Source of the DNA: Acidobacterium capsulatum ATCC 51196
Lineage (GTDB): Bacteria > Acidobacteriota > Terriglobia > Terriglobales > Acidobacteriaceae
Length of the DNA: 64,000 bases
Direction of reading: 5' to 3'
Assembly (NCBI RefSeq): GCF_000022565.1
Contig: NC_012483.1
Coordinates: forward strand, 3,472,001-3,536,000
Shown here: positions 8,844 through 16,557 of the stretch, piece after piece
Numbering within the stretch: position 1 is the first letter of the stretch
Layout of the letters: every line of letters begins with the position of its first letter
The notes under the pieces: generated by a model
Database searches by the model: none
Told to the model about the DNA's origin: nothing
What the model saw: the letters and a program-made list of their open reading frames with translations, nothing else
Position numbers and translations under genes: made by a program

Positions 8844-10949
8844 CTAGAGAGAGACGATGCCGAGTTCGCGGAGGAGGAAGGCGTAGTCGAAGGCGATTTC
8901 CTTGAGGTAGTCGTAGCGGCCGGAGGCTCCGCCGTGGCCGGCGCTCATGTTGGTGTGGAGCAGGAGCAGGTGGTTGTCCTGCTTGAGGGTGCGGAGTTTT
9001 GCGACGTACTTGGCGGGCTCCCAGTACATGACCTGGCTGTCATTGAGCGAGGTTTTGACGAGGATGGCCGGGTAGCTGGCGGCCTTGAGGTTGTCATAAG
9101 GCGAGTAGCTGAGCATGTACTCGAAGGCCTCGGGCTCGTTGGGATTGCCCCACTCCTCGTACTCGGGCACGGTGAGCGGCAGGGAGGCGTCGAGCATGGT
9201 GTTCATGACGTCGACGAAGGGAACGTGGGAGACGATGGCGCGGTAGAGATCGGGGCGCAGATTGACGATGGCGCCCATGAGGAGTCCGCCGGCGCTGCCA
9301 CCCTCGGCGGCGATGCGGGCCGGGTCGCCGTAACCGTGGGCGGCGAGGTGTTCGGTGACGGCGATGAAATCAGTGAAGGTGTTGCGCTTGTGTATGAGGC
9401 GGCCGGCATCGTGCCAGGGCTTGCCCATGTCTCCGCCGCCGCGAATGTGGGCGTAGGCGAGCACGAAGCCGCGGTCAAGCAGGCTGAGGCGGTTGCTGTT
9501 GAAGCCCATGGGCAGCGGGTATCCATAGGAACCGTAGCCGTAGACCCAGAGGGGATTTTTGCCGCGCTCGAAGGAGTCTTTGCGGTAGACGAGGGAGATG
9601 GGCACCTCGACGCCGTCGGAGGCCTGGGCGAAGATGCGCTCGGAGGTGTAGAGGGTGCGGTCGAATCCGCCGGGGACTTCAAGCTGCTTGAGCAGGGTGG
9701 TCTGGCCGGTGGCCGTGTCGTACTCGTAGACGGAGCTGGGTGTGACGAGCGACTGATAGGCGTAGCGGTAGCGCGTGGTGTCAAAGACGCGATTGATGTG
9801 CGGGTGCGTGGTGTAGGCGGGCTCAGGGAAGGCGATTTCATTGCTTTGGCCGAAGGCCGGGCCTTCGCCGGGGAAGTGGATGACGCGCAGGTGTTCGAGC
9901 CCCTGGCGGCGCTCAAAGGCGACGCAGAAGCCGGCGAAGAGATCGACTTCTTCGAGCATGACGTCGTCGCGGTGCGGGATGATCTCGGTCCAGTGCTGGC
10001 GCGAGGGTGTGGCCTCTGGCGCGGAGACGAGGCGGAAATTGCGCCCGGTGTCATTGGCGCGGATGTACCAGTGGCCGTGGCGGTGGTTGACGTAGTACTC
10101 GATGTTGTCGCGGCGCGGCTCGATGAGCGTCCAGGCGGCGGTGGGCGAGCCGGCGCGCAGGAACTGCTCTTCGCTGGTGGTGTGGCTGGAGCTTTGCAGG
10201 ATGAGGAATTCGCCGTCGCGGGTGCGTCCGGCGCCGATGTTGAAGCGCTCGTCCTTCTCTTCAAAGACCAGCTCGTCTTCAGTGTGCGGAGTGCCGAGCA
10301 CATGGCGGAAGAACTGGAACTGGCGCTTTTGCTCGGGGTCTTCGACGGTGTAGAAGAGGGTGCGATTGTCGGCGGCCCAGACGACGGAGCCGACGCGCTC
10401 GGCGCGCTCGGAGAGGATTTCGCCGGTGCGGAGGTCTTTGACGTGGAGGGTGTACTGGCGGAAGCCGGTCGTGTCCGTGGAGAAGGCGAGCAGGTGGCCA
10501 TCGTCAGAGATGGTCATGGCACCAATGGCGAAGTAGCTTTCCTTTTCGGCGAGGGCGTTGATGTCGAGCAGGATTTCTTCGGTGGCGGTGTCGTCGAAGA
10601 CAGGGCCGTGGGCGGGCTTGCGGCAGTAGATGGGGTACTGGCGGCCCTGCTCGGTACGGGAGTAGTACCAGAACGCGCCGTCAAGAAAGGGAACGGAGAC
10701 ATCGGTCTCTTTGATGTGGCTGACCATCTCGTCGTAGAGCTGCTTCTGCAACTCGGCGGTGGGAGCCATGACGGCCTCGGTGTAGGCGTTTTCGGCCTGC
10801 AGCCAGGCGATGGTTTCGGGGGAATCCTTCTGGCGCAGCCAGGCGTAGTCATCGGCCAGCACGTGGCCGTGGATGCGGTGTTCGGTGCGTTCGGCGCGGG
10901 CGTGGGGCGGGGTCAGGGCGGCTGCGGGGGTAGCGGGTTCCGTGCTCAT
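8844..10949 (-). CDS. Prolyl oligopeptidase family S9A peptidase (oligopeptidase B-like)
   Basis: Serine peptidase that cleaves short peptides, usually after Arg/Lys in oligopeptidase B. About 701 residues from the ATG at 10949 (MSTEPATP), typical for the family; the frame continues upstream but adds an atypical extension. The N-terminal part has DDYAWLRQKDSPE, then the beta-propeller; the C-terminal alpha/beta hydrolase holds YGYGSYG, the nucleophile Ser in AAEGGSAGGLLMGA and the catalytic His in SAGHGGASGRYDYLKE. No signal peptide is obvious from this start, so it is probably cytoplasmic. It stands as a single gene between non-coding repeats. Specificity as oligopeptidase B versus prolyl oligopeptidase is inferred from overall similarity. 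Confidence 0.9.
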   Translation of the reverse strand: MSTEPATPAAALTPPHARAERTEHRIHGHVLADDYAWLRQKDSPETIAWLQAENAYTEAVMAPTAELQKQLYDEMVSHIKETDVSVPFLDGAFWYYSRTEQGRQYPIYCRKPAHGPVFDDTATEEILLDINALAEKESYFAIGAMTISDDGHLLAFSTDTTGFRQYTLHVKDLRTGEILSERAERVGSVVWAADNRTLFYTVEDPEQKRQFQFFRHVLGTPHTEDELVFEEKDERFNIGAGRTRDGEFLILQSSSHTTSEEQFLRAGSPTAAWTLIEPRRDNIEYYVNHRHGHWYIRANDTGRNFRLVSAPEATPSRQHWTEIIPHRDDVMLEEVDLFAGFCVAFERRQGLEHLRVIHFPGEGPAFGQSNEIAFPEPAYTTHPHINRVFDTTRYRYAYQSLVTPSSVYEYDTATGQTTLLKQLEVPGGFDRTLYTSERIFAQASDGVEVPISLVYRKDSFERGKNPLWVYGYGSYGYPLPMGFNSNRLSLLDRGFVLAYAHIRGGGDMGKPWHDAGRLIHKRNTFTDFIAVTEHLAAHGYGDPARIAAEGGSAGGLLMGAIVNLRPDLYRAIVSHVPFVDVMNTMLDASLPLTVPEYEEWGNPNEPEAFEYMLSYSPYDNLKAASYPAILVKTSLNDSQVMYWEPAKYVAKLRTLKQDNHLLLLHTNMSAGHGGASGRYDYLKEIAFDYAFLLRELGIVSL

Positions 10950-11046
10950 GATTTCAAGGGTAGCTGATGCGGGGGCAGGCGTGATTGTTCCAAGGGGGAG
11001 CATCGGTCCCCTAAAACTAAAAACCCCACTCAAGCCAACTGCAGGC

Positions 11047-11096
11047 TTGCATCCACCCCACGGACGTGGACCTGTCCGTGGGGTGGATGGGGCACC
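11047..11096. repeat. Hairpin repeat with GGGGCACC tail
   Basis: A perfect 15-bp stem (11050-11064 with 11075-11089, 10-nt loop) followed by GGGGCACCT. It shares its tail with the hairpins at 8774, 15378, 16463, 60769 and 61077. It lies past the end of the DsbA-like gene and could also end that transcript, but has no T-run. Confidence 0.65.
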
Positions 11097-11120
11097 TATT
11101 ATTCGGAATTTGCTTTGCGG

Positions 11121-11756
11121 CTAGCGGCCCTTGTTGCCGACTTCAGCTTCGGCCTGGTCGAGCATGGTGTAGAGGTCGTTGAAGTTGGTGACCTGTACGT
11201 AGTTTTTGCCGTGGCTGTAGTTGTTGGTGACAATCCAGAGGGTCGGCGTGTATTGCACGCCCATGCGGTCGCCGAGCGCCACGTCTGTCTTGACCCGGGC
11301 TGCGTATATGCCCTGGGGATCAATCACAAAGGGCAGCGCGATATTGTGCATCCTGGCGAACTTTTCGGTCCAGTTGCGGAGGTCGCTCTTGGTCTCGATC
11401 TGCATCTGGTTCGCATAGATGAAGTTGCGATACTGATTGCCGAGATCATAGGACTTGGCCTGGAACCACTGTGCGTAGACGGCTCCGTCAAAGCTCCAGT
11501 TGTGCTGCGGGAGCGGGAAGTCATAGTGAATCCACGGGACGTGGTATTTGGCCACGGCGTCTTTGATGATGGGATTGTCGTGACCGCAGACGGGGCATTC
11601 GAGGTCCATGAACTCGATGAGAGCGATCTTTGCTCCCGGCGGTGGCTTCAGGACGGAAGCGTCGCGTACCTGAATCGGAGTTTCTTGCCCAAAGGCCATG
11701 GCGGCCACTAAAAAGACAGGAAGCAGAAGCGCCCAGCGAAAGCGGATGTTCACCAT
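11121..11756 (-). CDS. DsbA-like thioredoxin-fold protein, secreted
   Basis: Periplasmic thiol oxidase or isomerase of the thioredoxin-like DsbA group, about 211 residues. From the ATG at 11756 it starts MVNIRFRW followed by a hydrophobic signal sequence ending near AMAFGQE. The active site is CPVC in EFMDLECPVCGHDNP, and a cis-Pro occurs near the C-terminus in VQYTPTLWIV. It is divergent from a VKOR gene with 98 bp between the starts; VKOR proteins reoxidise DsbA-type partners using quinones, so the two probably form one disulfide-generating system. The upstream part of the frame (to 11834) lacks a signal-like start and was left out. Confidence 0.88.
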   Translation of the reverse strand: MVNIRFRWALLLPVFLVAAMAFGQETPIQVRDASVLKPPPGAKIALIEFMDLECPVCGHDNPIIKDAVAKYHVPWIHYDFPLPQHNWSFDGAVYAQWFQAKSYDLGNQYRNFIYANQMQIETKSDLRNWTEKFARMHNIALPFVIDPQGIYAARVKTDVALGDRMGVQYTPTLWIVTNNYSHGKNYVQVTNFNDLYTMLDQAEAEVGNKGR

Positions 11757-11854
11757 GCTGTTTATCGTAACCCGGAGTGCTGGCAAACTGGAATGCGGGG
11801 AAGATTTTCGGGGGGATTGGCAGCCCGGGAGCAAAACCCCTGAGAGGGAAAGAT

Positions 11855-12274
11855 ATGCGATATGTGCTCATGGTTCTGGCGCTGGCCGGAATCGTTGTTT
11901 CATCGCTGGCGCTGCATGCTCATTACTCCACCCGTTATCTGGAGCTGCCGTGCGACATTAACTCGGTATGGAGCTGCGGGCTGGTGAACCATAGCCGCTA
12001 TGCGGTGGTGTTCGGGATTCCGGTGGCGCTGATCGGGATTCTGGGCTATGTGGTGCTGGCGGCGGTGGCGTGGCTGCGGCAGCGGCAGATGCTGCTGGGG
12101 CTGGCGCTGATTGCGCTGGGGTTTGCGCTTTATCTCACGAACATTGAGTGGCATGTACTGCAGGAGTGGTGCATTTACTGCGTTTCTTCGCAGATCATCA
12201 TTCTGATCTTTACGATTCTGGCGGCGGTGTGGTGGTTTACGTGCCGGTGCCCGAAGCCAGCGAAGGCGCGCTAG
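11855..12274 (+). CDS. Vitamin K epoxide reductase (VKOR) family membrane protein
   Basis: Inner-membrane quinone-linked oxidase that passes disulfides to DsbA-like partners. 139 residues with about four hydrophobic segments. The catalytic CxxC is WCIYC near residue 108 and the outer Cys pair is CDINSVWSC near residues 33-41, the normal VKOR arrangement. The ATG at 11855 follows GAGAGGGAAAGAT; an upstream ATG at 11777 would add a hydrophilic tail and is unlikely. Adjacent to the divergent DsbA-like gene, which supports a shared role in oxidative folding. Confidence 0.9.
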   Translation: MRYVLMVLALAGIVVSSLALHAHYSTRYLELPCDINSVWSCGLVNHSRYAVVFGIPVALIGILGYVVLAAVAWLRQRQMLLGLALIALGFALYLTNIEWHVLQEWCIYCVSSQIIILIFTILAAVWWFTCRCPKPAKAR

Positions 12275-12287
12275 AACGATTGGCGGT

Positions 12288-13076
12288 TCAGGCTCGCAGG
12301 GTCAGTTGATCCTGCGGGCTGAAGACGCGGCGCAGAACGAGGCGGCTGGTGACCAGGCAGGTGAGGGCCGAGGCCGAAAAGATGGTGGAGATGACCACGA
12401 ACTGGTAGAGCGCGGCGTAGAGAGGCGAAGCGCCGGAGAGCACCATGCCGGCCATGATGCCGGGGATCCAGACAATGCCGAGCGAGCGGATGTTGTTGAG
12501 GGCCGGAATGAGGCTGGCGCGAAAGGCCGCGGCGCGGAAGGCGGCGAAGGCGGCTTCGGCGGAGGCTCCTAACGCGAGGGCGGCTTCGATTTCGCCGGTG
12601 TGAGCGCTGATTTCACCGTGCAGGCGGTCGAGGAAGAGGGCCTGCGTGTTCATGGTATTGGCGATGATCATGCTGCCGACGGGAATGAGAATGGCGATCT
12701 GGACGGGAATGACGCCGGTGAGCGCCATGAGGCAGAGGATGGTGCCTGCTCCGGCGGCGATGCCGGTGAGCGCGAGCGAAAAGGGCCGGGGAAATTTGCG
12801 GGCGCGCTGACGCACGATGCTGGCGGCGGCGAGCAACATGCCGCCGAGCACGAGCAGGCTGGTCCAGCGGGGGCCGTGCAGCAGCACGGCGAGAATCAGT
12901 CCGACGATGACAATCTGAAGGAGGCCGCGCAGCTCGGCCCAGGGAATTTCGCGGAGCAGGCCGGGGGCCTGTTTGCGCGCGAGGAACATTACGGTGAGCG
13001 CGGCGAGTACGGCCACGGCGCATTGCAGCAGGCCTTTTTGAAGCTCGGGCGAAAACGTGAGAGCGGGGAGCGTCAT
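12288..13076 (-). CDS. ABC transporter permease, FetB/UPF0014 family
   Basis: Polytopic membrane subunit (262 residues, about six or seven hydrophobic segments) of the FetAB-type exporter, implicated in iron homeostasis in Escherichia coli. Family features visible: MIIANTMNTQALFLDRL in the middle and NNIRSLGIVWIPGIMAGMVLSGASPLYAALYQFVV in the last third, quoted here as two nearby motifs (NNIRSLGIVWIPG and LSGASPLYAALYQF). It overlaps the ATPase gene upstream by an ATGA, so both are made together. Substrate is inferred from family only. Confidence 0.85.
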   Translation of the reverse strand: MTLPALTFSPELQKGLLQCAVAVLAALTVMFLARKQAPGLLREIPWAELRGLLQIVIVGLILAVLLHGPRWTSLLVLGGMLLAAASIVRQRARKFPRPFSLALTGIAAGAGTILCLMALTGVIPVQIAILIPVGSMIIANTMNTQALFLDRLHGEISAHTGEIEAALALGASAEAAFAAFRAAAFRASLIPALNNIRSLGIVWIPGIMAGMVLSGASPLYAALYQFVVISTIFSASALTCLVTSRLVLRRVFSPQDQLTLRA

Positions 13077-13783
13077 GGCTGGAGCTCCCCGAGGACTTGA
13101 GCTGGTGTGCCGAGGGCAGTGAGCTGGCCGGCCTCAAGGCGCAGGACACGGTTGGCGAGGCGCGCCTGTTCGAGGCTGTGCGTGACCCACAGGCAGGTAA
13201 GCTGGCGCTCTTGAATGAGGCGTGCGATGAGCTCTTCGACGGAGCGGCGGTTTTCCTCATCGAGGGCAGCGGTGGGCTCGTCGAGCAGCAGGACTTCGGG
13301 CTGGTTGGCGAGCGCGCGCAGCAGGGCCACGCGCTGGGCCTCGCCGCCGGAGAGGGTTTGGGCGTCGCGCTCGCCGTAGCCGGGCAGGCCGACGTCGCTG
13401 AGCCAGGCGTCGATTTCGGCGTCGGAGATTTGCTGATTCTGCTGCGCGGGGCCGTAGGCGATGTTTTGCCGAACTGAGCCGGAGAAGAGGTAAGCCCTCT
13501 GCATCATGAGGCCAATGCGGCGGCGCAGGGCTTGCGGCGGAAGAGCGCGGGTGTCTTCGCCGTCGAGCAGGATGGCGCCGGAGGTGGGCTCGTCGAGGCG
13601 GTTGATGAGGCGCAGCAGGGTGCTCTTGCCGGCTCCGCTGGGGCCGACGATGGCGATGCGCTCGCCGGAGTAGAGCGCGAAGCTGATGTTGCGCAGCAGA
13701 AAGCGGCCCGGGTCGCCGGGCAGCGCGCGGGAGAGGTTGCGGCATTCGAGAATGGGCCGGGGGATGGGCGGGTTAGCGTGCAT
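13073..13783 (-). CDS. ABC transporter ATP-binding protein, FetA-like
   Basis: ATPase partner of the adjacent permease. From the ATG at 13783 (MHANPPIPRPIL) it is 236 residues. Walker A is GPSGAGKSTLL, the signature is LSGGEAQRVALLRAL, Walker B is VLLLDEPTAALD, and the switch His is in WVTHSLEQA. Upstream in-frame codons to 13951 look like non-coding sequence and run into the divergent promoter region, so the short start is preferred. First gene of a two-gene operon with ATGA coupling. Confidence 0.88.
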   Translation of the reverse strand: MHANPPIPRPILECRNLSRALPGDPGRFLLRNISFALYSGERIAIVGPSGAGKSTLLRLINRLDEPTSGAILLDGEDTRALPPQALRRRIGLMMQRAYLFSGSVRQNIAYGPAQQNQQISDAEIDAWLSDVGLPGYGERDAQTLSGGEAQRVALLRALANQPEVLLLDEPTAALDEENRRSVEELIARLIQERQLTCLWVTHSLEQARLANRVLRLEAGQLTALGTPAQVLGELQP

Positions 13784-13905
13784 CGGCTGCCGTTCCAGTG
13801 TAGGGCAAATGGCTGAGGCGGGCGTGAAGGCAGACGAGGCCGGGAAGTTCGAGAACATTTGGGAACCGGGCGGCCGCGTTTTGCGTTCGATAGAATGGAG
13901 GGCAG

Positions 13906-14721
13906 ATGATCCGGTATAGCTTTTGGCGCGGATGGTGGCTGGTTCTGGCAATGTGTTGCCTTACCGGGGGATTGTTTGCCCATGCGCAGGCGGTGAAAGA
14001 CCTGCCGAAGCCGACCGATTATGTGAGCGATTTTGCGCATGTGATGTCTCCGGCGACCGTTGAGAAGCTCGACAAGGTGTGCGGCGAGGTGGACCACGAG
14101 GCGCATGCCCAGATTGCGGTGGTGACCATCAACACCACAAACGGCATACCCATTCAGCAGTATGCGGTCGAGCTGGAAGATGCATGGAAGGTTGGGCCCA
14201 AGGCGACCGACCGGGGCCTGATCATTCTGATTGCCGTGCAGGACCGCAAGCGCTGGATTGAGACCGGCTACGGACTCGAAGCGGTGCTGCCGGATGCGCT
14301 GGTCGGGCAGATTGGGCGGCAGATGGTGCCGTATCTGCGCGAGAACGACTTTGACAGCGCGCTGACCCTGGCCGTGGATGAGACCTCGCAGGTGATTGCG
14401 AAGGATGCCGGCGTGAAGCTGAAGCCGCTGACCCGCCAGGGCGCGGAGATGGCGCAGCCGCCACGGCACCTGAGCTTTTTGCAGGTGGTGGGCGTCTTTC
14501 TCTTTATTCTGATGGTCATTGCCCTGCTGATCTGGGCCGGTTCGTCGGGAATCCTGGGCTTTCTGCTGGGCATGTTTTTCAGCGGATGGTGGGGCGGCGG
14601 TGGTGGCGGCTTCGGCGGCGGTGGTGGTTTTGGCGGCGGCGGCGGAGGCGGTAACAGTGATGGATTTGGCGGTTTCGGCGGCGGTAGCACGGGCGGCGGC
14701 GGAGCCGGTGGCAGTTGGTGA
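13906..14721 (+). CDS. TPM domain protein with Gly-rich tail
   Basis: 271 residues. A signal sequence (about residues 8-28) leads into a TPM (YgcG/DUF477) domain with DYVSDFAHVMS, IAVVTINTTNG and RWIETGYGLEAVLPD; a transmembrane helix follows about residues 190-215; the last 50 residues are almost all Gly with some Ser/Phe and end GGSW. Members of this family are often next to LemA genes, as here (30 bp downstream). Proposed roles include photosystem repair in plants and envelope functions in bacteria; the function here is unknown. The Gly tail makes low-complexity codon repeats. Confidence 0.85.
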   Translation: MIRYSFWRGWWLVLAMCCLTGGLFAHAQAVKDLPKPTDYVSDFAHVMSPATVEKLDKVCGEVDHEAHAQIAVVTINTTNGIPIQQYAVELEDAWKVGPKATDRGLIILIAVQDRKRWIETGYGLEAVLPDALVGQIGRQMVPYLRENDFDSALTLAVDETSQVIAKDAGVKLKPLTRQGAEMAQPPRHLSFLQVVGVFLFILMVIALLIWAGSSGILGFLLGMFFSGWWGGGGGGFGGGGGFGGGGGGGNSDGFGGFGGGSTGGGGAGGSW

Positions 14722-14751
14722 TTCAGCAGCGGTTTTGAGGAGAGTACGCGC

Positions 14752-15333
14752 ATGATGCGTCGTGGTTTGTGGATTGCAATGGGAGTCATCGTCGTCATAG
14801 TGATGGCGGGACTGCTGGTGTTTGGCAGCTACGTCTCGGCCAAGAACCAGATGGTGGCCTTGCAGGAGAATGTGCATGAGCACTGGTCGCAGGTGGATGT
14901 GGTGCTCGAGCGGCGCGCCGATCTGATTCCGAACCTGGTGGCCACGGTGAAGGGCTATGCCCAGCACGAAGAGAAGATCTTTGACGATGTGGCTAATGCA
15001 CGCGCGGCGCTCTTGAATGCGCACACGCCAGCGGGCAAGATTCAGGCCAACCAACAACTGGATGGCGCGTTGGGGCGGCTGCTGGCCATCAGCGAAAGCT
15101 ACCCGAATCTGAAGGCGAATCAGAATTTTCTGGCGCTGCAGGACCAGTTGGAGGGCACGGAGAACCGCATCGCCGTGGAGCGGCATCGATACAACGAGTC
15201 AGTGCGCGCCTATAACACCTATATCCGGCAGTTCCCGAACAGCATCTGGGCCGGAGTTGCGGGCTTCCAGCCGGATGAGAACTACTTTGCGGCCAGCGCG
15301 GCGGCGCGGCAGGTGCCGCAGGTGAAGTTCTAA
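14752..15333 (+). CDS. LemA family protein
   Basis: 193 residues with one N-terminal membrane helix (residues 7-27) and then a long helical domain. Family motifs are visible: VHEHWSQVDVVLERRADLIPNL, given here by its parts WSQVDVVLERRADLIPNLV and then LKANQNFLALQDQLEGTENR and YNTYIRQFPNSIWA. The ATG is doubled (ATGATG) behind GAGGAGAGTACGCGC. Together with the TPM gene upstream it forms the common TPM-LemA pair. The biochemical function of LemA proteins is not established. Confidence 0.92.
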   Translation: MMRRGLWIAMGVIVVIVMAGLLVFGSYVSAKNQMVALQENVHEHWSQVDVVLERRADLIPNLVATVKGYAQHEEKIFDDVANARAALLNAHTPAGKIQANQQLDGALGRLLAISESYPNLKANQNFLALQDQLEGTENRIAVERHRYNESVRAYNTYIRQFPNSIWAGVAGFQPDENYFAASAAARQVPQVKF

Positions 15334-15375
15334 GGGGGATCTCCCCGCGCGGGCCAAGTTCTTTCCGCTTCCTGA

Positions 15376-15410
15376 GGATCCCACGTCCGAACGGACGGAC
15401 GTGGGGCACC
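15376..15410. repeat. Hairpin repeat with GGGGCACC tail, left of the IS
   Basis: ACGTCCG / CGGACGT stem within CCCACGTCCG...CGGACGTGGGGCACC. The tail's last six bases, GGCACC, form the left copy of the insertion element's target duplication. Confidence 0.7.
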
Positions 15411-16435
15411 TGTGATGTTTCAAGAGGTTGTCCATTCGAAATTTCGCGGAGAAGCTGTTTGTGGCGAACAAGCAGAGTCTTCGGAGAGATCGAATGGACA
15501 TTCACCAGAATGCTCGTCTAACGCCTTACAGTCGAGAGCAGTTGGCGAGAAAAGTTATTTGTACCGGGTGCACGTTGAAGCTGGCCGCGGCCAGCTTCAA
15601 CGTGAGCGCAAAGACGGCCGGCAAATGGGTGCGCCGGTATCGCGCCGAGGGTTCGGATGGCTTGCGGGACCGCAGCTCGCGTCCGCATCGCAGCCCGCGG
15701 CGCTTGCCGGAGGCGTTGCGGCTGAGTGTGATTGAGCTACGGCGGGGTTACATGCCGGGGTATCAGATCGCCCGGCGCAGCGCTGTGAGCGTGTCTTCGG
15801 TGAGCCGTATTTTGCGGCGCGCGCGGCTGAGCCGATGGCGCGATCTGAACCCGCCTCCGCCGGTGGTTCGCTATGAGCATGCCGCTCCAGGCGACTTGCT
15901 GCATCTGGACATCAAAGGCATGACGCGCTTCGGCGAGGTCTCGCTGCGCGGCGACGGCAGGCTGCGGGGCAAGAAGGAACACCCGGGCTTTTTGGCTCTG
16001 CATGTGGCCGTCGACGATCACTCGCGCATGGTCTTCGCCCAGATGCTGGCCGATCAGAAGGCGGAAACCACGATCGGTTTTCTGCACGCGGCGGTTGAGT
16101 TTTTCGCCAGCCATGGTATCGGCATCCGCGCGCTGCTGACCGACAACGGCAGCAGCTACCGCTCTCGCCAGTTCCGTCAGGCTTGCCAGCAGATGGCCAT
16201 CAAACACAGCCGCACTCGGCCCTATACCCCCAGAACCAACGGCAAGGCCGAGCGCTTCATCCAGACAGCCATGCGCGAATGGGCTTACGCCAAACACTGG
16301 ACCGACTCCAGCCAGAGAGATCAACACTTGCAGTCCTGGATCCACTACTACAACCACGAAAGACCTCATGGTAGCCTCAACTACAAACCGCCAAGCAGCC
16401 GATCCCAAGAAGGAACAACCTCTTGACCTTCTACA
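15411..16435 (+). mobile_element. Intact IS481-family insertion sequence
   Basis: 1025 bp. The ends begin TGT and end ACA, and carry imperfect inverted repeats that share TCAAGAGGTTGT from position 10 of each end. Outside lies a 6-bp direct repeat GGCACC (15405-15410 and 16436-16441), read as the target duplication. One transposase gene fills the element. Insertion was into the tail of a hairpin repeat. Confidence 0.88.
15494..16426 (+). CDS. IS481 family transposase
   Basis: DDE recombinase of about 310 residues from the ATG at 15494, which follows GGAGAGAT. The N-terminus is a helix-turn-helix region (CTLKLAAASFNVSAKTAGKW) typical of IS481/IS3-type leaders. The catalytic triad is visible: Asp in LLHLDIKGMTRF, Asp in ALLTDNGSSYRS and Glu in TNGKAERFIQTAMREW; YYNHERPHGSLNYKPP near the C-terminus is the usual rve-domain ending. 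No frameshift or stop is seen, so it may be active. The frame extends upstream to 15428, inside the left end, but without a ribosome site. Confidence 0.93.
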   Translation: MDIHQNARLTPYSREQLARKVICTGCTLKLAAASFNVSAKTAGKWVRRYRAEGSDGLRDRSSRPHRSPRRLPEALRLSVIELRRGYMPGYQIARRSAVSVSSVSRILRRARLSRWRDLNPPPPVVRYEHAAPGDLLHLDIKGMTRFGEVSLRGDGRLRGKKEHPGFLALHVAVDDHSRMVFAQMLADQKAETTIGFLHAAVEFFASHGIGIRALLTDNGSSYRSRQFRQACQQMAIKHSRTRPYTPRTNGKAERFIQTAMREWAYAKHWTDSSQRDQHLQSWIHYYNHERPHGSLNYKPPSSRSQEGTTS

Positions 16436-16461
16436 GGCACCCGGTTTGTTTCGTTTGCGGA

Positions 16462-16497
16462 GATCCCACGTCTGGACTGACGGACGTGTGGCACCCG
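16462..16497. repeat. Hairpin repeat, right of the IS
   Basis: CCCACGTCTGG, then CTGACGGACGTGTGGCACCCG: the same class of hairpin as at 15376 but with a degraded stem. It lies 27 bp past the insertion element's right end. Confidence 0.6.
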
Positions 16498-16509
16498 ACT
16501 GATCTGACA

Positions 16510-16534
16510 GGGGACGCGGCCACACCGTGTCCCC
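16510..16534 (+). other. Hairpin just upstream of serS
   Basis: GGGGACGCGG pairs with CCGTGTCCCC (10 bp with one G-U) around a 5-nt loop, 23 bp before the serS ATG. It may be a processing or terminator hairpin, or another decayed repeat. No T-box features were seen. Confidence 0.4.
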
Positions 16535-16557
16535 GGTTGCTCTAGTAAGCTAATGAC

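Noticed and set aside
8634-10967. 777-residue plus-strand ORF opposite the S9A peptidase
   Set aside because: It is a high-GC antisense shadow: Gly/Val/Ala/Asp-rich with no domain pattern, while the minus frame has full peptidase motifs and a catalytic triad.
16442-16557. T-box leader before serS
   Set aside because: Only 16510-16534 forms a hairpin; no specifier loop or T-box core (TGGNACCGCG).
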